From assembly GCA_030562195.1 (NCBI GenBank), contig JAUJPP010000003.1, positions 32,494,602 through 32,558,601 of the forward strand: DNA of 64,000 bases. The letters are read 5' to 3'. Position 1 is the stretch's first letter. The number at the start of each line of letters is the position of its first letter. The notes below the pieces were generated by a model, which did not search any database, was not told the DNA's origin, and saw nothing but the letters and a program-made list of their open reading frames with translations. The DNA is from Nipponacmea schrenckii (Eukaryota; Mollusca; Gastropoda; Lottiidae). Of this stretch, positions 49,675 through 61,466 are shown piece by piece. Made by a program: the position numbers and the translations under genes.

Positions 49675-51530
49675 TACGAAACACTTCTGTTACTAAATCC
49701 TGTTCAACTCAACACTTGGGGTTAGCTCCTTTTCTGCTAAAAACTTCTGTCATAAACTCAGTTTAGCTAAACACTTCTTTTATTAACTTCTGTTCAACTA
49801 AAAATTTCTGTAACTAACTCCTGTTTAGCTAAAAACTTCTGTTATTAACTCCCGTTCAACTCATAACTTCTGTCATTAACCTCCGTTCAACTAAAAAGTT
49901 CTGTCATTAATATTCGTTAAGGTAAACATTTCTGTTATTAACTCCTGTTCAGTTAAACATTTCTGTTATTAACTTCTGTTCAGTTAAACACTTCTGTTAT
50001 TAACTCCTGTTCAGTTAAACATTTCTGTTATTAACTCCTGTTCAGTTAAAAACTTTTGTTATTAACTCCTGTTGAACTCATAACTTCTGTCATTAACCTC
50101 CGTTCAACTAAAAAGTTCTGTCATTAACATTCGTTAAGGTAAACATTTCTGTTATTAACTCCTGTTCAGTTAAACATTTATGTTATTAACTCCTGTTCAG
50201 TTAAACATTTCTGTTATTAACTCCTGTTCAGTTAAACATTTGTTATTTACTCCTGTTCAGTTAAACACTTCTGTTATTAACTCCTCTTCAGTTAAACACT
50301 TCTGTTATTAAGGGGGTTGACAACCTTATCGTTCGAAGTGTATTTCAATCAAGAAACGTATTAATTTTATATCCATTCTATTTGGCATTAAAAGAAACTC
50401 ATCTAGTAAAAATTTTAGCTCAATCGCTTCAGTAGTTCGTCTGATATCCGTCCGTGAAGATAATCTATTTATAGAACAAAACGGGGTATTCCTCTATGTA
50501 GACGTACAAATTACGTTGTCAGTTGACATTTGTGATTACAACGTCATCGGCTAAATAAACATTCTCTACGTTTGCTGGTCAGTTATTGTTAATATCGGCA
50601 CGCGAAGTAAGAGTTTGTGTATCGGGGGAATCCAGAAGTCACGTGATGTCCCATAAATCATTACGTCACATGTAAACAAATAAAATTTTATGATTGGTGG
50701 GTGGAAGGGTTTTGACATGTGCTAATCCATTGTTTTAGCACTCCAATTATGTGGATATCGGTGCATATCAATCCTAAAAGGTGCTTAAAGATTTCTACAG
50801 CATGAAAGACAATCTTTTAACAACATGATCGTTTATTTCGTAAGGTTTACATGTGTTTGCAAAATGTTTAAAAAAAATGCCATTTTTCCAAAAGCATATC
50901 TCGCTTACGATTTATCCGATTTTTACAAACTTTGGCTTCAACTAAAGCTTACGATGTCCTCTGTAACTTTACGTTGGCTTTTTTTTTAAAAATGAATAGT
51001 TTTTTAAAAATTCAATTTTTCGTAAATGTACTCGCAAAATTTTGATTTCTATCAATATCTTCAAAACAAAACAAAATTTTCCAAAAAGCCAACGTAATTT
51101 TGTAGAGATACATGTAGACTTGCGTTGTGCAAAATTTCAACCTTCTATATTAAATAGCCTAGTAGATATGCTAATTTTAAGGGAATAATTGACGTTTTTT
51201 TCGTTCATCTTTCATACCCGATTTCTTAAAGTTGAAATGTCATAAAGAAATAAATTTTATATTTTTGGATAGCTGAAAGTCCCCTCTTTCCATTGATATT
51301 TAAATATTTCAGATAGGTGGAAAAGAAGTGGTTGAAATCGTCTATTTTTTGTACATAGGTTTAGGGTTGTCAACCCCCTTAACTCCTGTTCAGTTAAACA
51401 CTTCTGTTATTAACTCCTGTTCAGTTAAACATTTCTGTTATTAACTCCTGTTCAGTTAAACATTTCTGTTATTAACTCCTGTTCAGTTAAATACTTTTGT
51501 TAATAGCTTCTGTTCAGTCAAGCATTTAAC
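49675..51530. repeat. 31-bp minisatellite split by a TTAA-flanked element
   Basis: About 25 copies of 'ttcagttaaacacttctgtt' plus 'attaactcctg' (31 bp) lie in two blocks, 49675-50311 and 51379-51530. The array starts about 35 bp upstream (transcript sense) of the S1 exon acceptor of KCNQ1. Confidence 0.93.
50312..51378. mobile_element. 1,067-bp piggyBac-like non-autonomous element
   Basis: Perfect 14-bp terminal inverted repeats GGGGGTTGACAACC...GGTTGTCAACCCCC lie exactly between duplicated TTAA sites (50308-50311 and 51379-51382). The TTAA duplication is the piggyBac hallmark. The interior has no transposase-like frame. Confidence 0.88.
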
Positions 51531-52004
51531 AATTTTGGGGCTTAAGTGGAGTGTCAAATTCAGTCAAATATAAAATTTAGATGCAGATACTGTAGGAATT
51601 GAGTAAAATAAAACTAAGATCAATGAGTAAAAATAACCTTGAATAAATCATCTTTCCTCATTATTTCAATCAACCTAATTGTTATCGAGACCATTTTCAA
51701 GAATGGTCAGTGCTAAGAGGTTAGACAATGGACCAGGTGTTTCACTACATTCCGAAGAGCCCTCAGAAATAATCCCAGTTTGGTGTTTTTTTTCTAATTG
51801 TTGAAATTCATTGCCTTTAAATACTGTAGAAATTCACAAAGAATTCTTGCAATTACTTTTAATGATGAAATCCACTAAGAATTTAATTCAAATTTTTTTT
51901 TATGTTTCTGAATGATTGATGACCTGTGAATTTTTAATTAGAATAAAAGATTTTTATAACCAACGCAAGAAATCATCCTATCAATTATAAGCTTTTTTTT
52001 TTAT

Positions 52005-52350
52005 AGAAAGAAATATACAACTATGTTTTTCAAGTATAACAACTTAAGTTCATGTGGATACTTTTACCATCTTCATTAGCCCATACATAAGGTGCAGAAG
52101 AGTAGGATGTAAAAATTCCATTTCATTTCATTTTGTGGATACTTGTAAACAGTTGATCCATGGTCAAACCCCCCAGCATCGATCCCATATCATCCATGCC
52201 CACTTAACTGGAATAATGAGATGAGTAAAGATGAATTATCAAAGTTCATCAGAATTTCACACACTGACTGAGATTAGAGCCCATAGCCACAACCGCCATT
52301 TGTTTGATGTAACCAAGACAATGGCTCTAACCAACTGTGCAACTGATTCC
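52005..52350 (-). mobile_element. SINE family A interrupted by a SINE-B tail
   Basis: On the minus strand the head 'gcacagttggttagagccat' and 'gggctctaatctcagtc' are followed by the family-A body and a 'ttgttatacttg' tail. A 70-bp SINE-B 3' end (52064-52133) is inserted with the 11-bp duplication tgtggatactt (52053-52063 and 52134-52144). Confidence 0.78.
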
Positions 52351-52523
52351 CTCTATTCAGTATCTAATAGGGTTTGTTGGTAATAGTCTTTTTACCAATT
52401 ATATTTCAATAAATCAGTTAAGCTTAATATTACTAGAAGTAAAACTTTATAAGCTACTAGGATACTATGTGCTTCACTTCATACAAATGTGAAAGTGATA
52501 TGAAAGAAAATGTGACAAGCTGA

Positions 52524-55114
52524 TTTTTATACGCCCACATGGAAATGTGGACGTATATTGCCGTCGCCCCTGTCCGTCGGTCCGTCGGTCCGTCCACATT
52601 TGTTGTATCCACGATAGAGGCTACAGTTTTTATCCGATCTTAATGAAACTTGGTATACATGTATATATTGATGATATCTCGGTCAAGTTTGAAAATGGAA
52701 ATTATCGCATGAACGGTTTTTGAGTTATTGCACTTGACTTAAATGCGTCAAATTTGGGTTGTATCCACAATAGAGGCTACATTTTTTATCCGATCTTAAT
52801 GAAACTTGGTATACATGTATATATTGATGATATCTCGGTCAAGTTCGAAAATGGAAATTTTCGCTTGAACGGTTTTTGAGTTATTGCCCTTGACTTAGTA
52901 AAAATGCGTCAAATTTGGGTTGTATCCACAATAGAGGCTACAGTTTTTATCTGATCTTAATGAAACTTGGTATACATGTATATATTGATGATATCTCGGT
53001 CAAGTTCGAAAATTGAAATTATCGAATGAATGGATTTTGAGTTATTGCCCTTGACTTAGTAAAAACACATCAAATTTGGGTTGTATCCACAATAGAGGCT
53101 ACAGATTTTATCCGATCTTAATGAAACTTGGTATACATGTATATATTGATGATATCTCGGTCAAGTTCGAAAATGGAAATTTTCGCATGAACGGTTTTTG
53201 AGTTATTGCCCTTGACTTAGTAAAACGCGTCAAATTTGGGTTGTATCCACAATAGAGGCTACAGTTTTTATCCGATCTTAATGAAACTTGGTATACATGT
53301 ATATATTGATGATATCTCGGTCAAGTTCGAAAATGGAAATTTTCGCATGAACGGTTTTTGAGTTATTGCCCTTGACTTAGTAAAAACCCGTCAAATTTGG
53401 GTTGTATCCACAATAGAGGCTATAGTTTTTATCCGATCTTAATGAAACTTGGTATACATGTATATATTGATGATATCTCGGTCAAGTTCGAAAATTGAAA
53501 TTATCGAATGAACGGATTTTGAGTTATTGCCCTTGACTTAGTAAAACGTGTCAAATTTGGGTTGCATTCACGATAGAAGCTACAGTTTTTATCCGATCTT
53601 AATGAAACTTGGTATACATGTATATATTGATGATATCTCGGCCAAGTTTGAAAATGGAAATTATCGCATGAACGGTTTTTGAGTTTTTGCACTTGACTTA
53701 AACGCGTCAAATTTGGGTTGTATCCACAATAGAGGCTACAGTTTTTATCCGATCTTAATGAAACTTGGTATACATGTATATATTGATGATATCTCGGTCA
53801 AGTTCGAAAATTGAAATTATCGAATGAACGGATTTTGAGTTATTGCCCTTGACTTAGTAAAAACGTGTCAAATTTGGGTTGTATTCACGATAGAAGCTAC
53901 AGTTTTTATCCGATCTTAATGAAACTTGGTATACATGTATATATTGATGATATCTCGGCCAAGTTCGAAAATGGAAATTATCGCATGAACGGTTTTTGAG
54001 TTATTGCACTTGACTTAGTAAAAATGCGTCAAATTTGGGTTGTATCCACAATAGAGGCTACAGTTTTTATCCGATCTTAATGAAACTTGGTATACATGTA
54101 TATATTGATGATATCTCGGTCAAGTTCGAAAATGGAAATTATCGCATGAACGTTTTTTTGAGTTATTGCACTTGACTTAGTAAAAACGCGTCAAATTTGG
54201 GTTGTATCCACAATAGAGGCTACAGTTTTTATCTGATCTTAATGAAACTTGGTATACATGTATATATTAATGATATCTCTGTCAAGTTCAAAAATGGAAA
54301 TCATTGCATGAACAGATTGTGAGTTATTGCCTTGACTTAGTAAAAATGCGTCAAATTAGGGTTGTGTCCATGATAGAGGCTACAGTTTTTATCCGATCTT
54401 AATGAAACTTGGTATATATTGATGATATCTTGGTCAAGTTCCAAAATGGAAATTATCGAATGAACAGATTTTGAGTTATTGCCCTTGACTTAGTAAAAAC
54501 GCGTCAAATTTGGGTTATATCCACGATATAGGCCACAGTTTTTATCAGAAATTCAAATTTGACGATTTTTTGATGAATAGTTTATGAGTAATTGCCCTTG
54601 ACTAAGTAAAATTGCGTAAAAATTCATTTTCTGTAGACACTATAGAAGCTACAATTATCTATGGATTTTAATGAAACTTGGTATGAGCATTGGAATTGAT
54701 AAGAGGGCGGTCAAGTTCGATTTGGACCATTTTGCGATTAACAGTTTTGGAGTTATTGCCCCTGCCTCTATATTTGTTGTAGACAAAATAGAAGCTACAA
54801 TTTTCAATGGATTTAAATGAAACTTGGTGTGAGCATTAGAATTGATAAGACACAGTCAAGTTCGAATTTGATGATTTTTCGATGAACAGTTTTTCAGTTA
54901 TTGCCCTTGACTTAGTAAGATTGTGGCAAAATTTTTTTGTGGTTCAATAGAAGCTACAATTTTCAATGGATTTTGATGAAACTTGGTGTTTTTGAGTTTT
55001 TGCCCTTGACTTCAATATCCATTTAGTGAATGTTTTTTAGTCATTGCTCTATTTATTTTTCAAATTCAATGCTGCCAGTGGGCGTATGTTACCTTGCCTG
55101 GCAAGCTATCTTTA
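52524..55114 (+). mobile_element. ~160-bp-unit element, longest homogeneous copy
   Basis: The head 'tttttatacgcccacatgga', its near-palindrome and the ccgtcggtccgtcggtc repeats precede about 12 units of 160-161 bp (52590-54530). Each unit includes 'gggttgtatccacaatagag', 'gaaacttggtatacatgtat', 'atattgatgatatctcggtc' and 'gagttattgcccttgactta'. A second unit subtype follows (54545-55000), then the tail with hairpin ending near 55114. Units are over 90% alike, suggesting recent homogenisation. No protein is encoded. Confidence 0.88.
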
Positions 55115-56857
55115 AAGTATTGAACATACTTCTCAAAACATCTAATCATATTGAAAGTAAAATTCACCCTGGCCCTATGAGCTATAAACTATGCATGTAA
55201 ATGAACCTTTAGCATTTCATTGTTATGCCAAGCTTTTCCAAACTTAAAACACATCCCATAAGATATTATATAAAGACTTAAATCAGGTTAGTACTGAAGA
55301 CATGTGGCTGCCAAGAAAGCTTGAGCATAATCTTTTTATATATTATTAGCCTTGAATGCTGTCTGAAAATGTATTTTGTATATGGTGAAACAAGGTTAAT
55401 AATGAAAGAAAGCAGACATGAAATTAAAGTGATGTATTCATCTACGCATATTCATTGTCGATAAATCAATTCTACGGATATATTATAAATATCTGTAACA
55501 CTTTTTACTAGGCTTTTAAAATATAGACAGTCTGCTTTAAATCAGCCTCTTTAAGCCAAATTGCAGTTGTTAAGAATACTGAGTTTAAGCACTGTAAGTT
55601 TAAAAACCAGATGACTCCATCCCTTTGAAGAAGTATTCTTTGTAATAAACTGTAAGACAAGAAAAAGGCTTTAGTTATCAACAAACTTCTTCACACCTTA
55701 TCTAAACATTAACTTCTGTTATCTTACAGTAATTTGGTCAAGTCTTTTAACAAATTACCCATGTTTCTTCCTGGTGAGTCTTAGGCGATATTAGGCCTAC
55801 TGTCAAAGTTTTATTTGTTTCTAAGGCAGAGGTACATGTATCATAAGAAAGAACAATCACCTTTCATGCCTAATGTTTTAACTGTTCATTTGATGATTCA
55901 CTCATCTTTTTTTCTGAAGGGTTACATTGGGTTTTACTTGTTGATTTTGTCACTTGAACTTACGCGCAGACAGACTGTTCTGAGGAGGAAATGTCTCTTC
56001 TCACCAAGTTTACTTCAGGAATAATGAATATGTCCATCATTATATCATTCATTGGCTCATTCCAGAAATTAATTAAACCGATTTCAATTACAAAATGACA
56101 TTGAAAACACATTCCTATATAAAGTCTGCCTTATTTAGTGTTAAGAGTTTCTCGATGTGAAGAACTGCATTTGAGTTAGTATATGAATTAATGCCTTTGG
56201 CAGATCGTTCATATGTATTCATAAAAGCATGTTTTTTTTTATCTCATATTCTTGCAGTGGGTCCATCAGTCATTGCAAAACCCATTAGAGCTTAAACCTA
56301 GATATTTGAATAAAATAATGATGTATTCAAGGTGACTTTTTATGTTACACTTGACAATCCAAATTAAAGTAAAAAGCTAGTTAAACTTTGCAGTTTGACA
56401 AATTGAGGTCTTAAAATTAAGCCTTGTCTTGACTGAATCACTGGATTAAACAAGATAGACCTTTACTTGGTAACTTGAGTAATACAAACCTAAGAATTGA
56501 ATCCTATTTTGGAAATTTGAAATATGTAAACCTAGGAAGGAGAGTTGTCTGTAATGATATGTGAAGTTACATGTACATTGTAATTAGAAGAAAACTCAAT
56601 TTAACTCTGTCAGCCTTGTACATTGAAGCAGCTCATTACTGTCTGTTGAACAAGCAATACCCTTCACTCTTCGGCCTAACTATATCTCCTGTTCTATTCA
56701 TTTCAACTACAGTTTGCATGTGATTTAACACTCTTGTCATTTAAATGAACATTGAAATTCAAATTGTTATAATAGTAGACTATATATGCAGAAAGCCTAT
56801 ATTTCACACTAAATTGTTTTTTAATTTTTTTTAACAAAACATGTGATTTTTTGTTAG
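55115..56857. other. Probable KCNQ1 5' intron sequence, no gene seen
   Basis: AT-rich DNA to the right of the most 5' KCNQ1 exon found. The open frame at 55815-56024 is not supported by splice signals or similarity. Confidence 0.4.
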
Positions 56858-56951
56858 AGATTGATTTGGTTCTTTGATTCACCAAATGATCAACTAAGAG
56901 TTGACCGTGATAAATATTTTCTATCTGAAGCACATATTAACAAGATGTCTA
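56858..56951 (+). CDS. Candidate orphan exon of an unrecognised gene
   Basis: A pyrimidine-rich tract and ttgttag acceptor precede a 94-nt block open in one frame, followed by a good donor (A|GTAAGTG). It encodes RLIWFFDSPNDQLRV then DRDKYFLSEAHINKM-S. The residue composition (W, D, R, H spread, no low complexity) looks like real protein rather than AT-rich noise. I do not recognise the family, and I found no convincing partner exons within the window. It would be nested antisense in the KCNQ1 5' intron or belong to a gene starting nearby. An alternative acceptor two bases later keeps the same frame. Confidence 0.4.
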
Positions 56952-58527
56952 GTAAGTGCTCCTTGCGTGGCAATCGATTTATCAATTTCCCTGCTTTGTT
57001 TACTTATCAATTTTCTTTTTTTTTTTTCTTGGGAATGTCTCTAAAAAAAATTTTTTTTGGACCAAACATTTCTAAATGGGCTGGAATCAAAATGAATATC
57101 TAGAACCAAATTTTGGCTAGACAGGAAGTGAGCTGTTGCATAATGTGCATGAATTTTGCATCTCATCTTAGTCTTACTAAACAATTTCAGAAAAACTGAA
57201 CCCCCAAGTGAATATCTTAATAACAGGAAATGAGATATTGCATAATGAGCAAAAAATTTGCATCAAGTCTGTATGGCTTACTTCTGGACCAATTTACCTC
57301 AAATTTTATTCAATATGTTAATTGTAACAAGATGTATTTGGTGCATTTGAAAAATTTAAATTTTTGGAAGTTATTTTTTCCAAAAAAAATTTGAACAATA
57401 ATTTCAAAAAAAAAATCAGAATTTCTACTTTTGTAGCTAATTCTTAGAATATACTGATTGGATAAAAAAATATTATGAATTTTAATCAAAAGTCAACATA
57501 AGTTATATATTTTTTTTTATTATTATTTCAAGCTGATTTGGATTGAAAAAAGTCATTCGAAAAATTAATGATATTTAAATTTTATTTTGTCAAACGTCAT
57601 TTAATTCCCTTTCTTTTTTTATGCAATCAGTAAGAACCATTGAATTGTCGTACCGTCTGCTGTACGAAAAAACGGAAGTGATCATATGAAATTTACGACA
57701 AAATGACCGAAAGGTCTATTTTGTTAAATTTTTACAACATTAAATATGTGAGCCCAACTTTTATTAATTGATTCGAAAGAATGGCCTTTTAGCTACACGT
57801 CGAGACCAAATTTATGCAGATTGATTAAATTATAACGTGGTAGAGTGATGTTTTATAAAGGTACTTCTGACTTAGTTACATCCCCTGTTATATATATAGT
57901 CATAGAGTACTATACATTATCAATATACCATGTCACGAAAACCTGTGGTGAGGACTTCTAGTTTTTCAAAACCATGCAAAGTGCCCCCACTTCTGGTTTA
58001 AACTAAAAATGTCATCAAAAACAATATAAACATGTATATTGTCTATCAATCCATGTAGAAGAAAAGATCCTGACCGGAAGTGATACATGAGCCCTTTTCT
58101 TATAGTCACACATTTTAGCAAAAATTTTAATTCTTTCACAATTTTTTATCAGATTTGTATGATTTTTGGCTTCTATCAAAGTCTTGTTACTTTGTCTAAA
58201 GGTTGTTGGGACAGAATTTTGAATTTGAATTATTTGGTTTGACAGGTTTGAATTTTTGAAAAAAAATTTCGTGACCTTGACCTTCAATGACCTTGAAATT
58301 TTCAGTGTACAATGACTTTAACAATGACCTATAGATACACTGATATTAGAACAAAAATATCAACCTCTGGAATTATAGCCCATCGAAAATTATCGAGGCC
58401 ATGCTCGGTGATGTTCACAGCTCTAGTTAATAATTTGTATTGATATGAACCCACATAATTAAAGCAAAATTACTTCATATTGCATTAGTAAATACTTTAT
58501 TGAAGCCAATTTTATGATAAATTGCTA
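56952..58527. other. AT-rich sequence, possible dispersed repeat, no gene seen
   Basis: Homopolymer-rich DNA. Around 57100 and 57230 a short motif 'aggaagtgagctgttgcata' / 'aggaaatgagatattgcata' is repeated. Near 58260-58320 'gaccttgaccttcaatgacc' has the look of common molluscan dispersed repeats. No boundaries could be set. Confidence 0.3.
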
Positions 58528-58650
58528 TGAAGGAAATGAATGGAGTTTTACATCCTACTTTTCTGCAGGAAAAATGCCTCTTTTTGCACTTTAATGTGCA
58601 CAGCCTGTTGCACACAGGCCTCGGTTTATTGTCCCTTCCTAATGTCTAGA
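58528..58650 (-). mobile_element. SINE family B, 3' part
   Basis: On the minus strand: 'gggacaataaaccgaggcct', 'gtgtgcaacaggctgtgcac' and tail 'aggatgtaaaactccattca'. Confidence 0.68.
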
Positions 58651-59315
58651 TGCTTTTGCCATGTTAGAGTGAATTGTTATAGTGTGTAAATAGTTTGACA
58701 GAAAGATGTAATAGTAATGACTATTTTCTTGAAGTCCTAATAACCAGGTTCCATTCTATCAAAATAGACTACAGACAGACAGGCGTCAACAATAAGCCTG
58801 CTGTTCCAAAAAAGATTTGACTGAAATTAACAAGACTAGGTTACCAACTAACACCTGCCTTCATGGTGATTCTATTTCCTTTGGGAGGTCAAAATTATTG
58901 ATTAAGAATTACAAATGAAGACCGGTTTCAAAATCTGGTAATAGGTAAGTGCAATGCAATTGTAATAAGGCATCATTCTATTTTAAAACTCACAAATTTC
59001 AAGGGATTATAGCAAGCTTTCTGAACTATTTGTATGTATCTGAGCCTATTATGGCATCATTTTCTGTCAGACAACGGTAGTTCCATAATCCCAAGTAAAT
59101 TAAGCCCTTAGATAAGATCACGTCAGGTACAGTTAAGCATTTGTATATTAACAGGAACAACTGATATCTTGCATAAAAAAGGAAAGATTCAAATGGAAAG
59201 TTTAAAGAATTTCAACTGCTATATGATCTGAGAGGAAATCAACACTGCTGACTTAATGTATATATAAAAAATTAAAGAGTTAAGGAATCTTTCTCTTTAG
59301 AGAATCCGTGTTTCG

Positions 59316-59353
59316 CTCTGACGTGTTTCGTACAATTTGTACTCTTCAGGGAG
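59316..59353 (-). ncRNA. Hammerhead ribozyme core, left PLE repeat
   Basis: On the minus strand: CUGAAGA (C3-A9), stem II GUAC/GUAC with loop AAAUU, GAAA, a 2-bp stem III and cleavage triplet GUC, then AGAG pairing partly with CUCC before the core (one mismatch). All invariant core bases are present. Confidence 0.72.
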
Positions 59354-60080
59354 ACTGTTGCTTCTGGGCCGCATTCCATCATACCCTATGGTGGATGGAG
59401 GCGCTTCATGGAGGACCTCAGTGAAAGTGCTACTGTTGCTTGGTTGCCAAGATGTAATAACAATGGCATGGAGGTGTGCCATTTGTGTTTCTTTTTTGTG
59501 GAAAATGCCAGATTTTTGGTATTTTCTCTGGATTGATGCTTGGTATATAGTTGTTAGATGATGAAGGTAATTCATTCATTCATTCCTCATATAGTTGAGG
59601 TTTGTCATTTTACTATGGGGGTGAAATGACAAAGAAATCTGTGAGAGTGAAGCCGGAGATGCCCTTATTGTATCGTGTAGGTCTATGTCTGACAGAGGGG
59701 TGAGGGTGTTTACTACACTACGAGTGTAGGTAGGTCCCTCTTGTAAATAGTACTCTTTTATTATTTGTATTTGGTGTGTGATCTTGTTGGTCACACGTTT
59801 TGCCTGATGGATGATAAAGGTTGTGATCCCGTTGTTCACAATATAGGTGGACACTTATAGAGTAAATCAATCATTAAGCCTATGTTTGCCTAAAATGTCT
59901 TGCCAATTGTCCAAATTTTGGGTGGTCTCTTCCACAAAAAAGAAACACAAATGGCACACCTCCATGCCATTGTTATTACATCTTGGCAACCAAGCAACAG
60001 TAGCGCTTTCACTGAGGTCCTCCATGAAGCGCCTCCATCCACCATAGGGTATAGATGGAATGCGGCCCAGTAGCAACAGT

Positions 60081-60118
60081 CTCCCTGAAGAGTACAAATT
60101 GTACGAAACGCGTCAGAG
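60081..60118 (+). ncRNA. Hammerhead ribozyme core, right PLE repeat
   Basis: CUGAAGA at 60085-60091, stem II GUAC (60092-60095)/GUAC (60101-60104), GAAA 60105-60108, then CGCGUC with cleavage expected after C60114. Stem I CUCC/AGAG has one mismatch. Stem III is only about 2 bp (or palindromic ACGCGU), as in PLE/Schistosoma-type hammerheads that cleave better as dimers. It lies in sense with the GIY-YIG frame. Confidence 0.75.
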
Positions 60119-61093
60119 CGAAACACGGATTCTCTAAAGAGAAAGATTCCTTAACTCTTTAATTTTTTATATATACATTAAGCGAGCGAAATCTTGCTCA
60201 ATGACTCTGCTTCCACATCCAGTTCCAGAACGTCTGTTCTAGAGAGAGTGGAGGATACTAATCCTAGCAAAAGGCAGCGCTTTGGCTTTCCAGGGCCATC
60301 TCACCGTCAGGATCAAGGATCCAATAGCCGCCACTTCACGAAGCCGGACTCACTGGATCTTTTACTACCGTCTTGCAGACTCATACCAAAATTTATGCAG
60401 CAGGATCGCAAGATGCAATCTACAAACCCAATTCTTCAGCCAATGCACTGAAGAAAACCCAGTCCCACTGCACTTAATTTAGTCCAATATGTCAGCGTCA
60501 CATGTTTGTCGGAACATTTTCGGCTCCCCTCCAGTCATTGGATTCAGAAAGACCCCACATTAAGAGATATCCTCACTAGCGCAAAATCAAAAAATCCCCA
60601 AATAGCAGGCCAACAAGGCGGCATAGTGCGACAAACTTACGTTACCACTCCAGGGATTATAACATTTGCGCCATAATCTCCAAAAATGAGATTACAAATT
60701 CGGTCACGATAAGAACGTACCCTAGTGTTCAAAACATTGATTGCCAATCAAGCAATCTTATTTATCTCATTACCTGCAAATCATGCAATAAACAATATAC
60801 AGGAGAAAATAAAAGAAGTCTCACTGTGAGAATCACTGAACACTTATCGGATATTAGATCACGTCGGGAAAAACTCGTCGGAATCCCGATCTGGGAACGA
60901 CCACAGACCACAGACGCACTTTGGAATTGGATTGTATCCATTAACTCAAGTACATGGCATCGAAGGGCATCAATGAATTTTATTAGTAGGGTCACATCAC
61001 TGGCCCTTATCTCTTAATGTATATATAGGCCAAAGAGTTGTCTGCTCCAAAAGTCAAAGTTATGATTAGGCGAGAGTAGTGTCAGTTCTTACT

Positions 61094-61466
61094 AACCGTA
61101 CTTCTACTTGGCCAATAAGCCTGCTATAAGCTAGCTTTTGTGTGTTTCCACTTGTTAGATTCCTGAACCATTACGATTTATGAACTGAAAACCTCCCTTT
61201 TTGCATTCAGGAAAGAATAGCTCTAAAGCTGGCTTTTAAACACAGTGAAAACGAAAAAGGCTGGGTTTTTCTCATTTTGCAATAGAAAAGTACTAGTTTT
61301 AACAGTCCCACGCACAACATCAGTAGTCTTGTACATCGCAACCTTTCAATAATGTATCACTTTTTTAGATCAAGACAAAATCAGTTCGGGAACTAGATAA
61401 ACTCAGAGGAAACACAGCGTGTTTGGCAATAAAGCTGGCTTCACATTTCTAAGTGGAAACGCAGTT
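61094..61466 (-). mobile_element. MITE, 'AACYGCGTTTCCACTT' family
   Basis: The right end 'aagtggaaacgcagtt' is the inverted family terminus. The left end 'aaccgtacttctacttgg' is a diverged one. The interior matches the copy at 41292 in reverse. It carries an extra internal stretch near 61200-61260. Confidence 0.7.

Larger units (their letters stand above)
59267..61013 (+). mobile_element. Penelope-like element (PLE) with inverted end repeats, RT missing
   Basis: Exact target duplication of 14-15 bp (cttaatgtatatata at 59252-59266 and 61013-61027). The left end repeat (59267-59503) and its inverted copy (59931-60180) are about 250 bp and each holds a hammerhead core. The + strand from about 60490 encodes 'FGSPPVIGFRKTPHLRDILT', the linker typical of PLE proteins. 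From 60748 it encodes 'NLIYLITCKSCNKQYTGENK' and 'RSLTVRITEHLSDIRSRR', a GIY-YIG endonuclease start. The C-terminal 'TTDALWNW' follows after a frameshift, ending 'ggcccttatctct'. The reverse transcriptase core is absent. The 59504-59930 spacer is not recognised. Not functional as it stands. Confidence 0.8.

Noticed and set aside
53501..53710. Minus-strand 69-codon frame
   Set aside because: Spans the tandem units of the 52524-55114 element; not a gene.
59297..60126. Overlapping open frames repeating 'MVDGGASWRTSVK...LLLLGCQD'
   Set aside because: They lie in the PLE end repeats and occur on both strands of the inverted arms and at 38983 and 62459. The ribozyme, not a protein, is the conserved feature.
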